The notes below the pieces were generated by a model. The model did not search any database, was not told where the DNA came from, and was given only the letters and a program-made list of their open reading frames with translations. A DNA stretch of 64,000 nt from Acetobacter malorum (GTDB taxonomy: Bacteria > Pseudomonadota > Alphaproteobacteria > Acetobacterales > Acetobacteraceae): contig NZ_JOPG01000020.1 of NCBI RefSeq assembly GCF_002153605.1, forward strand, positions 20,676-84,675, read 5' to 3'. Position 1 is the stretch's first letter. The number at the start of each line of letters is the position of its first letter. Below, piece by piece: positions 42,324 to 52,672 of the stretch. The position numbers and the translations under genes were made by a program.

Positions 42324-43067
42324 ATGGCGCGCTCGGCGGCAGGTATGGCTCTGCGTCAGCAGATCTCCATCATGACAACACGCGCCATGACATCACCGGA
42401 AATCCGTGCGCGGGTTGCTGATAAATGCCGGGAGCTGCGGGATGCGGAAATCAAATCCGGCAGAGCCTCGGCAGTCTATCAGACCAGGACGGATGGTCAT
42501 GCCAACCGTCCGGAAGAGGCTGTTGCGCTGCAAAATGGGCGCATCACCTATATTTTTTCGTACATCGCGCAGGCGGCTCAGTCTGCACTGGACTGGTGCC
42601 GCGCGCATTCCCCTGTGCGAAGCGGCGCATATCGGGAAGGCTGGGTCGTGCGTGTAGACGGTGCGCTCTGGACCCGCCAGATTGCTGCCATTCCGCCCGG
42701 CTCCCGCGTGGAAGTGGTCAACACTATGCCATACTCCCGCAAGATTGAGGTTGGCGGCCAGCGTACCAGTGTGCCGCCCGGCATAGTTGAAGCAGCCCGT
42801 GCCGCAATCCAGCGTCAGGTGCCGGCCATTACTGCCGGGGTGGAATATATCCGCCTCACATCCGGGCAGGACGCACGCGGCGGGTCACTCCCTTACGTGC
42901 TTAAGACGCAGGGTGTGGCCAGCGGCCTGACTTACGACAAGAAATCCAAAAAATGGGCCCGCAAACATAAGGCCCGCAAAACAAGGCGCGCAGACAGGTC
43001 TGCTGGTCAGAAAATGACCTACCCAGCCCTCGTCCTGACGGAAGGTGACACGCAATGGCAACGGTGA
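42324..43067 (+). CDS. Tail-associated protein, possibly gp10-like
   Basis: A 247-residue basic protein. The middle (SALDWCRAHSPVRSGAYREGWVVRVDGALW ... VEVVNTMPYSRKIEVG) resembles HK97 gp10-type tail/neck proteins, where a joint 'P..SGALR.S..V' and 'Y....E.G' pattern is usual. The C-terminus is very Lys/Arg-rich. Its position between the chaperone and tape measure is unusual for gp10, which normally lies before the tail tube. Moderate confidence. Confidence 0.6.
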   Translation: MARSAAGMALRQQISIMTTRAMTSPEIRARVADKCRELRDAEIKSGRASAVYQTRTDGHANRPEEAVALQNGRITYIFSYIAQAAQSALDWCRAHSPVRSGAYREGWVVRVDGALWTRQIAAIPPGSRVEVVNTMPYSRKIEVGGQRTSVPPGIVEAARAAIQRQVPAITAGVEYIRLTSGQDARGGSLPYVLKTQGVASGLTYDKKSKKWARKHKARKTRRADRSAGQKMTYPALVLTEGDTQWQR

Positions 43068-46000
43068 CAGAGGTAAACCGGATCATCAACCAGATTGAGG
43101 TTGAGGATAATACGGCTCAAGGCGCTGCCACTGCCGTGGAAAATATCGACCGTGTGACTGATGCAGCTGACCGTGGGCAAGGGGCTGCCACAGGTCTGTC
43201 TGATGCCATGGATAAAGGCATGCAGACCGTGCGTGAGTCTGCCACGTCCGGAGCCACCACTGTGGTGGATGCCACGGGCCGCATGGTCAATGCCTGGCGT
43301 GATGGCACAGAGAGTATTGCGGAAGACGCCGCAACAGTTGAGCGTGCCGTAACCGGCGTCAAAAAGGGCGTGGATGATCTGCAGGATGGGATGCGCCTGG
43401 ATGGGGGCGGTCTGGGTGTAGAGAATGTCACCAAAGAGCTGGATGCTGTCCAGAGCGACCTGACTGATACATCTGACGCAGCAAAAAATACCGCATCTGG
43501 TATACGGGATAGCGTCACCGGTATCACGGAATCCGTCCAGAAGGCTGCCGATGCTGGCGCCCTGGCGTGGGATCAGATGTCCCAGTCTGTCATCCGGTCA
43601 TTTGGGCGCTCGGGTGATGCCGTTAGCCGGCAGATCAACAGGACGCTGACTGAGTTTGGCAAGCTGCAAAGCATGCAGGACACGGCTCTGTCTGCGGTGG
43701 CAGATGGCACCCTGTCCCAGTCTGATGCAAATCGTGTCATCGGTAACCAGGCGGCAAAGGTCGATACCACAGCGGCATCTGTGGGGCTGGCGCGCATCAA
43801 TGCCGTAACCAGCCCTCAGGAAATCACCCAGATTGTTGAGGCTGAGGGCGATGCTGATGCGGCATCAGCCAAATTGTCTGCGGCGTATGAGGCGCAGCAG
43901 ACGGCACTCAAAGAGCTGCGCGTCCAGTATGAGGCCGGCATTGTCAGCGCCACCGGTTTTGCCAGTGCTGAGCACGCTATTATGGCGCGCTACGTAGAAC
44001 TGGAGCAGGCAGCAGAGCTGGCATCCCGTGCCCAGAACACAAACAGCACGGCCACCCAAAACGCTACCCGTCTGGCCAAGCTGGAAGGGTATGAAATCGG
44101 CATCCTCGTCGATGAAGCGCATAAATTTATCGACATGGTTGTCGCGGGCGGTAGTCCGTTACAGGCGCTGATCTATGAGGGGCCCAATGCTGTCCAGGTC
44201 ATGGGTGGCGTGGGTGCTGCAATCTCCCGCGTCTCGGCATTTATGGCCGGCCCTGGTGGCCTCGCTGTGGGTGCAGCAACGGCGGGCCTCGCCCTGTATA
44301 AAATGGGCGCGTATGCAGAGCAGGAAGAGGAGCAGCTTGCCCAGCTGAGCCAGCACCTGCGGGCCACCCGCGCTGATTATGCGGATATGGCTGCAACGGC
44401 TGAGCAGGCTGCGCGAGGCCTGAGCCAGAATAGTGACCTATCACTGTCTGACAGCCGCACCGTAACGCAGACCATCGTGGCGGTCCCCACTGTTGACCGC
44501 ACGGATATAGACCGTCTGACAACCGACGCTCGGGATCTGTCCGCCGTCATGGGCATCACCGTGCCCGATGCTGCCAAAACCATGGCTGCCGCCCTGCGTG
44601 ACCCGGCCAGCGCGGCAAAGCAGTTTGCGGACGAAGGCCTGCAGGGCTTTGACGCGGGCCTCGTGCTCTCTGTGCAGCACATGCAGCAGATGGGGGACCG
44701 TGCCGGCGCGCTCAGCACCGTCCTCAGCACGCTGGAATCCAGCTTTAAGGGCGCACATGATGCTGCCCTGACGCCGTTCCAGCAGGCGCTGGAGGATCTG
44801 CGTAAAGAGGCCGGACCTGCTGGTGATGCGGTCGTCTATATGGCCACGCATGCCGGCAACGCCATCACGGGCATGGCGACCGAGACTGTCAAAGACCTGA
44901 CGGATCTTGTGGCGCTCCTGCAAAAGCTGCCGGATGAACTGTCCAGCGTTGCATCCAGTGTTGAGAGTGCCGGCGGATCTGTTGCCTCATGGTTGCATGA
45001 CAAGCTGGAAACAGCCGTGGAGGCGTTCACGCCTGCGGCCCTGACGCGCCTTATGCAGCAGGGCAATACGGCAGATCCTACATTTAGCTTGCCGAACAAC
45101 CCGGCATCGGGTGGAGGCTCTGCCAGTGTCTCGCACCAGAGCAATGCGGACGGCGCCCGCTCTGCCCAGGCGATGATTGATCAGGTTGCCAAAGAGCAGA
45201 GCCTGACCAGTGATCAAACGTCATTGATGCATGTGCTCCAGCCTGCGGAGAGTGCTACGGGGCAATATAAAGACGGTCGTCTTGTTACCTCTGGCGCTGG
45301 TGCCACCGGCGCAATGCAGGTCATGCCTGGCAACGCGGCCGGATATGACCTCACAGATTTGCATGGCAACGTCAGCGCCGGGGCTAAGCTCCTCAAATCG
45401 TATTACGAAAAATATGATGGGGACGAAACGCTGGTCGCCATGGCCTATAACTGGGGGGCGGGCAATGTAGACAAATGGCTTTCTAAAGGGGCTGACGCAA
45501 ACGCCATCCCTGCGGAAACAATGAATTATGTGGCCAGCACCACAGAGGGCCGCTCTTATGGGCAGCACGCAACTGCTGTCATGGATCAGCAGGTCGATGA
45601 TGTTGTTGGTAAGGGAGACACCGGAACCGCAGGCCAGTTGGCATCATACCAGCGGGATCTGCAAAGCGCTCAAACTGCCATTGATAGCCTGAACAAAGAA
45701 AAGCAGGCTGGCGCTATCACTGATGAGCAGTGGTCCCAGAAAATGGAAGTTGCGCAGCATCAGCTGGATGCCACCCGCGCCGCCATAGCCAATACCCGTG
45801 ACCCGCTCCAGCAGATGGCGCATGGTCAGGATCAGGCGGCGGCAAGTGCTGCCGGCCTGACGGGTTATCAGCGCCAGATGGTGGGGGTTGCGCAGCAGGT
45901 TGACCAGGCACAGCTCACACTCAATGGGCAGCATGCCTCTGCTGCCACTGTTCTGACTGCTCAGGCTCGTGCCCAGAAAACGCTCAGTAATGAGTGGCAG

Positions 46001-48607
46001 GCCGGAACTGCTGCAATTTCTCAGCAGGTTTCTGCTCAGGAACAGGTTAATGCGGCCTATGAGCAGGCTGGCGGTTCAGTCGAGCATGCCACGCATTATG
46101 CTCAGGCTTACGTGGATGCTCTGGGGTCATTTCAGGAAAACACGCCTCAGTTTACTGCTGCGGTCGCCAGTCGCACGAAAGCGCTGGATAGCCTGTCTGA
46201 CGCACAGCATGAGATGCAGCTCCGCCAGCAGACCACCGCCAATGATAATCAGATTGCGGTCCTGCAAACGGAAACGGCCACGATTGGTCAGAATGCAGAT
46301 GCCCGCGCCAAACTGATCACTCGCATGCAGACTGAGCAGCAACTCACGCAGCAAGGGGTGGATCTCAATAAGGAATCCGCGCAGTCCTATCTGGCCAGCG
46401 TGGATGCTGTGTCAGACGCTACAGCAGCGTATCAGCATCAGGAACAGACGCTCTCTGACCTGACTGGCTCGCTGGAAAACATGACCGAGCAGCTGACGGA
46501 CGGCATCACGCAGGGATTCCTGCAGGGCACATCGTCCGGCATGTCGTTTAAAAGCGCCATGCAGGGGGTGGAGACGCAGGTGGTCAGCATGCTGGCCAAG
46601 TTTGCTCTGATCAATCCTATGCTCAACAGCATAGATGGTCAGTCCCGCACCACAATGTCAGACATCACGGGTATGCTGTCTGGTAGTGTATCCAAGGATA
46701 CCGGATCTGCAGAAGCCACGGTTGAGAGTGCTTTTTCTGGATCGGGCATGAGCGTTGGTCAGGCGCTCAACTACAAAAATGCTCTGTCCTCCCCCACAGC
46801 CAACACAGAGAGCCTTGAGGGGCTGGAGAGTTTTGGCGGTGGTACCTATGGAGCCGGGCTAAACGGGTCGGCTGCTGGCAGTAGCCTGCTATCGGGTTTC
46901 CTCAGCACCAAATTGCTGGGGTCATCCACAGTTGGCAGCGCTCTGGGGGGCATTGGTGGTGGTCTGGCAATCGGTGGCCTGACCAGTCAGATCGGTGGCG
47001 GCACATATGGCACACTCGGCAGCGGGTTAGGATCTGCGGTCGGTGCGTTGGCCGGGTCGTTCATCCCCGGCGTGGGCACCTTGGTGGGTGGCCTCGCTGG
47101 GGGTGGCCTCGGTGGTCTGATTGGGGGGCTGTTTAGCAAGAGCCACTATGCCTACTCAGACCTTATCGGCACAAATGGTGAGCTTGGCATTGGCGGCACG
47201 CGGGTAAAGCATGCTGATAATGACGTTACTGCCGGTCTCCAGTCAGATATTGATACCATCAATACCGTGCTGGGGCAGACGGGCGTTACTGTTGCGGATG
47301 ATAGCACGATCGGTGCTGTCGGGCATTACCACAAAGGCAGCAAGCGCAGCAGCACCTCTATTGAGGATCTGCTGCCGGACGTGCATCTGAGCAGCTCAGA
47401 TGCCAACATGCAGCTGGCGTTGCAGCAGCTGATGCCGTCCTCGTTTGACAGTGTCAGCAGCTACACATCAGATATCCAGAGTTTAAAATCTCTGTCTGAT
47501 ACGCTGGACGCAATGGGTGTTGCTGTCGGCAAGTTTGACGATAGCAGCCATCTCACGGTGGATCATTTTACCGGTTATACTGGTGATATGGCCACGGCGC
47601 TCAGCACGTTGGATGGCAAAGACCTGAGCACCAGTGATCTTGAGAGCAAGTTTGATGCAATCAAGACATTTGTGGGCACTACTATGCCGGGTCTGCTGGA
47701 TGTCACGGCGGCAGGCTCTCAAAGCCTGATGGACCAGGTCTCAGACCTCAAAAAGAAGTATCAGGATGCCGCAACAGTAGCGGAATCCTATGGTCTGGAT
47801 GCTCAGGCTCTGCTGGATAAGGGAAATGAGCTGGCGGCCCGCACCATAGAGCGGGAAAACCTGTCTCTCTCTCAGGCAGATCAGTCGGTTAATGCCCGTT
47901 ATCTGGCCGCTACGGGCGACCAGGAGGGAGCAGATCTTGCTAACTTTGACGTATCGGCAGCGCAACAGGTCCAGCAACTGCAAGATAACTGGGAAAGCTA
48001 CTTAGGGGATACGTACGCCAGTAATCAGGACTACGCCACGCAAATGGCAGATCTTGATAAAACGCTGGCAGCTGAGCGTCTGGAAATCCAGCAGACGTAT
48101 GCGGACAAAGCGAAAGCTGCTGATGCTGAATACCAGTCTCAGGCGCAATCGTCGGTCGCCAGCGTATTTTCGAGCCTCTCCAGTTACGTGCAGGGGCTGG
48201 GTGTATCTGATGCCTCTCCGTTGTCGGTAGAGGATCAATACAAGCTGGCCAATGATAATTTTAATACAGATTATCAGGCTGCTATCGGGGGAGATTACGA
48301 TGCTCTGTCGCGCTTGCAGTCAGAGTCACAAACTGCACTCTCTCTGGACAAGCAGTGGCTAGGGTCCGGTGTAGATTATTCGAGCGCTTATCAAGATCAA
48401 CTCAAAAAACTGCAAAGCCTTGGCAATGCGGGCACGGATGCGCTGACTGCAAATCTGGCAAAGCAAATCGCTGCCGGACAGGTGGATGCAATCACAAAAG
48501 TGCAGCAGGCCGTGCAGGATATGCAGGGCGCAATTACCGCTGAGCTCAAGCAGTTTGCGCGGTCTCTCAGTGTCAGCAGCCAGGGTGGCGGAAAAAAGGT
48601 AGCGTAA
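43055..48607 (+). CDS. Tape measure protein with embedded lytic transglycosylase
   Basis: An 1850-residue protein, the largest in the prophage, setting tail length. It is Ala/Gln/Asp-rich with long helices, hydrophobic stretches near 395-425, and a Gly-rich hydrophobic block (~1285-1365, GGIGGGLAIGGL...). At about 715-850 lies a lytic transglycosylase (SLT) domain: LQPAESATG with the probable catalytic Glu732, GATGAMQVMPGNA and VAMAYNWGAGNVDKWL. That domain would open peptidoglycan locally during DNA entry. It overlaps the gene before by 13 bases and shares its last base with the next start. Confidence 0.92.
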   Translation: MATVTEVNRIINQIEVEDNTAQGAATAVENIDRVTDAADRGQGAATGLSDAMDKGMQTVRESATSGATTVVDATGRMVNAWRDGTESIAEDAATVERAVTGVKKGVDDLQDGMRLDGGGLGVENVTKELDAVQSDLTDTSDAAKNTASGIRDSVTGITESVQKAADAGALAWDQMSQSVIRSFGRSGDAVSRQINRTLTEFGKLQSMQDTALSAVADGTLSQSDANRVIGNQAAKVDTTAASVGLARINAVTSPQEITQIVEAEGDADAASAKLSAAYEAQQTALKELRVQYEAGIVSATGFASAEHAIMARYVELEQAAELASRAQNTNSTATQNATRLAKLEGYEIGILVDEAHKFIDMVVAGGSPLQALIYEGPNAVQVMGGVGAAISRVSAFMAGPGGLAVGAATAGLALYKMGAYAEQEEEQLAQLSQHLRATRADYADMAATAEQAARGLSQNSDLSLSDSRTVTQTIVAVPTVDRTDIDRLTTDARDLSAVMGITVPDAAKTMAAALRDPASAAKQFADEGLQGFDAGLVLSVQHMQQMGDRAGALSTVLSTLESSFKGAHDAALTPFQQALEDLRKEAGPAGDAVVYMATHAGNAITGMATETVKDLTDLVALLQKLPDELSSVASSVESAGGSVASWLHDKLETAVEAFTPAALTRLMQQGNTADPTFSLPNNPASGGGSASVSHQSNADGARSAQAMIDQVAKEQSLTSDQTSLMHVLQPAESATGQYKDGRLVTSGAGATGAMQVMPGNAAGYDLTDLHGNVSAGAKLLKSYYEKYDGDETLVAMAYNWGAGNVDKWLSKGADANAIPAETMNYVASTTEGRSYGQHATAVMDQQVDDVVGKGDTGTAGQLASYQRDLQSAQTAIDSLNKEKQAGAITDEQWSQKMEVAQHQLDATRAAIANTRDPLQQMAHGQDQAAASAAGLTGYQRQMVGVAQQVDQAQLTLNGQHASAATVLTAQARAQKTLSNEWQAGTAAISQQVSAQEQVNAAYEQAGGSVEHATHYAQAYVDALGSFQENTPQFTAAVASRTKALDSLSDAQHEMQLRQQTTANDNQIAVLQTETATIGQNADARAKLITRMQTEQQLTQQGVDLNKESAQSYLASVDAVSDATAAYQHQEQTLSDLTGSLENMTEQLTDGITQGFLQGTSSGMSFKSAMQGVETQVVSMLAKFALINPMLNSIDGQSRTTMSDITGMLSGSVSKDTGSAEATVESAFSGSGMSVGQALNYKNALSSPTANTESLEGLESFGGGTYGAGLNGSAAGSSLLSGFLSTKLLGSSTVGSALGGIGGGLAIGGLTSQIGGGTYGTLGSGLGSAVGALAGSFIPGVGTLVGGLAGGGLGGLIGGLFSKSHYAYSDLIGTNGELGIGGTRVKHADNDVTAGLQSDIDTINTVLGQTGVTVADDSTIGAVGHYHKGSKRSSTSIEDLLPDVHLSSSDANMQLALQQLMPSSFDSVSSYTSDIQSLKSLSDTLDAMGVAVGKFDDSSHLTVDHFTGYTGDMATALSTLDGKDLSTSDLESKFDAIKTFVGTTMPGLLDVTAAGSQSLMDQVSDLKKKYQDAATVAESYGLDAQALLDKGNELAARTIERENLSLSQADQSVNARYLAATGDQEGADLANFDVSAAQQVQQLQDNWESYLGDTYASNQDYATQMADLDKTLAAERLEIQQTYADKAKAADAEYQSQAQSSVASVFSSLSSYVQGLGVSDASPLSVEDQYKLANDNFNTDYQAAIGGDYDALSRLQSESQTALSLDKQWLGSGVDYSSAYQDQLKKLQSLGNAGTDALTANLAKQIAAGQVDAITKVQQAVQDMQGAITAELKQFARSLSVSSQGGGKKVA

Positions 48608-50232
48608 TGGTCAATATCAGAACGGTGGAGCTGGACATCATCCAGCCTGCCTCTGGCTCGCCTGCTGCCACCCACGGGCACGGCACGCGGGCACATGGCA
48701 CGCTCCAGCGCAACACGCATGCGCTGGAGAGTGTCGATACAATCCGATACTCAGACGTGGGCTACGTGGATGATGAGGGCAATCCTTATCCCCCGTACGT
48801 GACAGATGCCTTTGCGCTGGACCGCGGCCTGACCCTGACAGCGGATGCTATGGGCGGCTCTCACACGGCAGGGTCTATCACACTGGCTAATCCCGGCGGG
48901 GCGATGGACAGCATTTTGACCACGCGCATCAATGATCACCTCCCGGTGCGGATCAGCACCACGGCCAAACAGTGGGATGGTGTGCGCCGGATCTGGCGTG
49001 ACCCGCCCGGCAGCAGCCTGCGGCCTGTGATTGCAGGACTGGGCAAAAGCTGGCGACCCGACCGCACATCGGTGGAAATAGACCTTCTTGACGCCACCTA
49101 CTGGCTGGATGGCACCATGCCGGTTTCAGTCTACGGCGGCACTGGCCGGCTGGATGGGGACAGCAACGTGGGGGGCAAATCCATGCCCCGCATGCGTGGG
49201 TCTGTCTGCAATATCACGCCGATCCTGATTGATAGCGTCAACTATGTCTATCAGATTTCGGACGGCCCGGCCTCTGTCAGCATGCTGTATGAGGGCGGCT
49301 ATCCGGGCGGCATTACCTTTGCCGGAACCGTGGCAGATATCTATGCGGACAGCCCCGCACCGGGCACCTACACAGTGCAATCCGGCACGGCGGGCACATG
49401 GCTTCGGCTCGGAACCAAGCCTGTCTACGGGATAACGGTGGATGCTGTGGGCGCGTTTCGTTCCGGAGCGGCCCCGGCCAATGTGCTGGATATCCTGCGG
49501 CAGATGCTGCTGGAGGATCTGGTGATGCCTGCGGAGTATATTGACGCAGGCTGGCCAGCCACATCCAGCCTCGCGCCCTGGGCTGGTGGCTGGTACTGGG
49601 ATGGCTCAGACAGCGTGACCGGCCAGCAGGCCGCTACCACTCTTCTGTCCGGCCTGTGCATTACGCTGGTGCCCACCCGCACCGGCACACTGCTGCCCAT
49701 CCTGCTGACCGCGCCAGACCCGTCTGAGATCCCGGCGGCAGAACTCAATGCGGATCTGATCACGGATATTTCCGCCGCCACGCTGGACAGCTCACTGGAC
49801 CCGCCAACGTGGCGGTGGCGTATCGGCTGGCAGCACAATTTTACCGTGCAGGCTACCGGTTCCGGGCTGCACCCGCAGGCCCCGGCAGACCGGCAGGCCA
49901 TTGTGGCCGTAGCAGACCGGGCCGCCGTCTGGTGGTCGGCTCAGATCAAATCGCACTGGCGCGTGCCCAACGATCCGGCACTGATCACGACGGCGCTGGC
50001 CAGTCAGGCAGATGCGGCACTCGTCGCGCAGCGCCATGGTGCTCTGTGGGGCACCCAGCGCCGCCTCTGGGCCGTTGCTGTCCCGCAGGATCTCGCATGG
50101 GGGATTGAGCTGGGGTCCGTGGTCGGCATCACGGCTCCGGCCGCAGGCCTGACAGACCGGCAACTGGCGCGGGTGGTGAGTGAGCAGATCCGCGCAACGG
50201 ATCAGTTCGTGACATTTCAAATTCTGGTTTGA
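48607..50232 (+). CDS. Tail tip / baseplate hub protein
   Basis: A 541-residue beta-rich protein overlapping the tape measure stop by one base. Its position after the tape measure and before fibre genes marks it as a distal tail or hub component. Features include WDGVRRIWRDPPG, LLDATYWLDGTMPVSVYGGTG and a late VVGITAPAAGLTDRQLARVVSEQIRATDQ, like the end of many hub proteins. No enzyme motif seen. Specific family not recognised. Confidence 0.7.
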   Translation: MVNIRTVELDIIQPASGSPAATHGHGTRAHGTLQRNTHALESVDTIRYSDVGYVDDEGNPYPPYVTDAFALDRGLTLTADAMGGSHTAGSITLANPGGAMDSILTTRINDHLPVRISTTAKQWDGVRRIWRDPPGSSLRPVIAGLGKSWRPDRTSVEIDLLDATYWLDGTMPVSVYGGTGRLDGDSNVGGKSMPRMRGSVCNITPILIDSVNYVYQISDGPASVSMLYEGGYPGGITFAGTVADIYADSPAPGTYTVQSGTAGTWLRLGTKPVYGITVDAVGAFRSGAAPANVLDILRQMLLEDLVMPAEYIDAGWPATSSLAPWAGGWYWDGSDSVTGQQAATTLLSGLCITLVPTRTGTLLPILLTAPDPSEIPAAELNADLITDISAATLDSSLDPPTWRWRIGWQHNFTVQATGSGLHPQAPADRQAIVAVADRAAVWWSAQIKSHWRVPNDPALITTALASQADAALVAQRHGALWGTQRRLWAVAVPQDLAWGIELGSVVGITAPAAGLTDRQLARVVSEQIRATDQFVTFQILV

Positions 50233-50244
50233 TAGCGAAAATAA

Positions 50245-51027
50245 ATGGAAAATTGCGGAATTGGGTGGGAGAACCGCGTCCTGGATGCGGCGCTCTCTGC
50301 CAGTGCGCAGGTGTCCGGCCTGCCAGTCACAAACCTGCGTAACCAGCAGGGTGCTCCCAGTCTGGGCTGGCGTGTGCCCGGCACAACAGCAACCCTCACC
50401 ATCAGTCACCCGCCTGCGGGGCCGTGGCGGGCATTTGGCCTGTTCCGGACCAATCTGAGCGCCACTGCAACGTGGCGGATACGCACAGGCAGTTACGATG
50501 CCAGTTGGTACGGTGTAGACTGGATCTCAGACTGGACAGGTCCATGCAATGCTACCAATGGTCAATGTGTCTACGTACTGCCCGGCGCCATCACGGCAGA
50601 GCGCTGCGAAATAACCATAACAGATAAAGATAATCCGGACGGATATCTCTCGATCCCGCTGGCTTATGCTGGCCCGCTCTGGCAGCCGGCGCGCAATTAC
50701 AGCACGGAGAGCACGGCAGACCGCAATCTGGGGGTGGACAGCATCACCACGCTGGGTGGTGCCGAGTTTGTCTCTCCGCGCTGGTATCAGCGCTCTCTGA
50801 GTATCGCGCATCAGTCCTACGGGGATGCTGATGCCGTGGTCCTGGAGCAGATCCTGCGGGTTGCGGCCACAGGGCAAAATATCCTGTTTCTGCCGGACCC
50901 GTCCGCAACGCCCGCCGTGCTGGCCGAAAAATCCCTGTTTGGCCGCCTGAGTGGCAATGACCTCACCAATCCGTTTGGCATTGCTGACCGGCATGCCCTG
51001 ACACTCACCCTGACGGAGCGCCTGTAA
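50245..51027 (+). CDS. Distal tail protein
   Basis: A 260-residue protein with a jelly-roll-like, aromatic-rich N-terminal half (GLFRTNLSATATWRIRTGSYDASWYGVDWISDW) suggestive of carbohydrate binding. The second half has ERL-terminated beta strands. Its stop overlaps the fibre start (TAATG). The likely role is tail-tip structure or receptor contact; no named family assigned. Confidence 0.65.
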   Translation: MENCGIGWENRVLDAALSASAQVSGLPVTNLRNQQGAPSLGWRVPGTTATLTISHPPAGPWRAFGLFRTNLSATATWRIRTGSYDASWYGVDWISDWTGPCNATNGQCVYVLPGAITAERCEITITDKDNPDGYLSIPLAYAGPLWQPARNYSTESTADRNLGVDSITTLGGAEFVSPRWYQRSLSIAHQSYGDADAVVLEQILRVAATGQNILFLPDPSATPAVLAEKSLFGRLSGNDLTNPFGIADRHALTLTLTERL

Positions 51028-52229
51028 TGCCTGCACCGCAGCTCAGTAATTACGTGCTGGAGACAGCTACCGCGCCCGGCACGGGGAGTTTTACGCTCAA
51101 CGGGCCAGAGGCGGACCGGCGCTCATTTGAGGCGGCGTTTTCATCCGGAGCCTTGGTTTTCTACTTTGCCGACGATGGGTCTAGTGCGGAGTGGGGCATA
51201 GGCACACTGACGGTCGGCACCCCCAGCGTGCTGGCCCGTACGACAGTCCTGGGGAATACGGCCAACACCAGAGCAGCCCTCAATTTTCCTGGAACGGTTG
51301 AGGTCTACAACGAAGTCCCCGCGGAGTGTCTTCCTGTTCTGGGGCAGGATGGTTCGCTGGATCTGGCAGGAGGTCTGACGATAAAGGGCCTGCCTGCTGT
51401 AGTCGGGGCCATCTCAGAACATAGTCACTACGTCCTGCAGGTGACCTATGACACGGATGCTCAGGCGTTCGGTTTTCTCGATACGACGGGGGTCTGGAAA
51501 TATGTCCAGCCTCAGGGCGACTATGCTACCAACGGCGCTCTGAGTGCCGAGACTAGCCGTGCCACGACCATTGAGGGAAACCTTCAGACCTCCAAAGCAA
51601 ATTTAGGGGGCGGCAACACGTTTTACGGAGACCAGACGGTCCGAGGCAATGTCTCTGTTGGTGTGGGGCTTGGCTGGTCTGGTGGCACAGCATCGGGGCA
51701 GCGCCGCTGGTCAAATGGGCATCTGATCTTTGGATCGCCAGACGGTGCGACAAATACCTACATGGGTGCCTTCCAGATCACTGACCTTCTGGGCAGTCCT
51801 GGCGATAATTACTCCGGCATCAATATGTTTGGGCTTGATTATTCGGGCAAACGTTATGACTGGCAGTTTCCGTGGAACGGAAACATCGTTACCCCTAAAG
51901 GGCGGGTCGCGTTTGTGTCGGATCTGGATAACCTTGCGACCACATCACAGCTACCGTCAGGCGGCACAGCCGGCAACGGCTATTACACAATCACTGCCGG
52001 TATTCAGGATCTGGTTTTTACCATCACTTTCAATACGGCCGGCGGCCAGTGGGTACCATTCCCTCGGGAGTTTAGAGGCACCCCCAACGTATTCGCCTGC
52101 TCGGACGGGAGCGGCGACAACCAGACAGATACAGACTGGTATATCTGGGGACGCACCAAAGAGGGGTTTTACTTCAACGCCCGAAACCATCAGGGCAGCT
52201 TCCAGATTTTTGCTAAGGGTCCGGCTTAA
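51027..52229 (+). CDS. Tail fibre protein
   Basis: A 400-residue protein. The N-terminus (FTLNGPEADRRSFEAAFSSGALVFYFADDGSSAEWGIGTLT) is a phage attachment domain often seen in fibres of Alphaproteobacteria phages. The C-terminal ~70 residues (FTITFNTAGGQWVPFPREFRGTPNVFAC ... YFNARNHQGSFQIFAKG) look like the receptor-binding tip found in gp53-like fibres. It probably decides host range, so acetic acid bacterial surface glycans are the likely target. Confidence 0.8.
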   Translation: MPAPQLSNYVLETATAPGTGSFTLNGPEADRRSFEAAFSSGALVFYFADDGSSAEWGIGTLTVGTPSVLARTTVLGNTANTRAALNFPGTVEVYNEVPAECLPVLGQDGSLDLAGGLTIKGLPAVVGAISEHSHYVLQVTYDTDAQAFGFLDTTGVWKYVQPQGDYATNGALSAETSRATTIEGNLQTSKANLGGGNTFYGDQTVRGNVSVGVGLGWSGGTASGQRRWSNGHLIFGSPDGATNTYMGAFQITDLLGSPGDNYSGINMFGLDYSGKRYDWQFPWNGNIVTPKGRVAFVSDLDNLATTSQLPSGGTAGNGYYTITAGIQDLVFTITFNTAGGQWVPFPREFRGTPNVFACSDGSGDNQTDTDWYIWGRTKEGFYFNARNHQGSFQIFAKGPA

Positions 52230-52291
52230 TTTTTATATTTCTTGCAGGAATATAAAAAATAGAAACGAATTTTCCAAAAATGAGAGAAAAA

Positions 52292-52579
52292 ATGCCTGAC
52301 ACAAATTACCCTCCCCCGCTGGATTACATCACGCGGGGGGAGTTTGGTGCGCTGGATGCTCACGTGCGCGATTTGCAGGCGGATATGGTCCTGGTCAAGG
52401 CTAACCAGGCAGACACACAGGCCGACATCAAGAGTATTGATAAGCGCCTGGATGATATTGCCGCCAAGCTCAAAGAGCTGATCGGTTGGCGGTCATTCCT
52501 GCTCACTGGCGGCATTGGTGTCGGCTGGGGTGTGGCTCAGGGCATCCTGCACTTGCTTGGCTGGGGCACTGCTCCGTAA
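52292..52579 (+). CDS. Small membrane protein, possible holin (XhlA-like)
   Basis: A 95-residue protein with a coiled coil (VRDLQADMVLVKANQADTQADIKSIDKRLDDIAAKLKEL) followed by one C-terminal membrane segment (FLLTGGIGVGWGVAQGILHLLGW). This layout matches XhlA-type holin accessory proteins. ATG 52292 is chosen as GAGAGA lies before it; ATG 52280 is the alternative. It precedes the muramidase gene, fitting a lysis cassette. Confidence 0.7.
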   Translation: MPDTNYPPPLDYITRGEFGALDAHVRDLQADMVLVKANQADTQADIKSIDKRLDDIAAKLKELIGWRSFLLTGGIGVGWGVAQGILHLLGWGTAP

Positions 52580-52632
52580 CGCGTTTTTGTCAACCGGAAC
52601 AGCCGAAAACCAGTTTTCGGCCAAATCCAAAC

Positions 52633-52656
52633 AGGCCGCCAAGTGCGGCCTTTTTT
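52633..52656 (+). terminator. Terminator in lysis region
   Basis: AGGCCGC / GCGGCCT stem, CAAGT loop, six Ts, just before the muramidase start. Confidence 0.75.
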
Positions 52657-52672
52657 GCATCTGGAATCCAAA

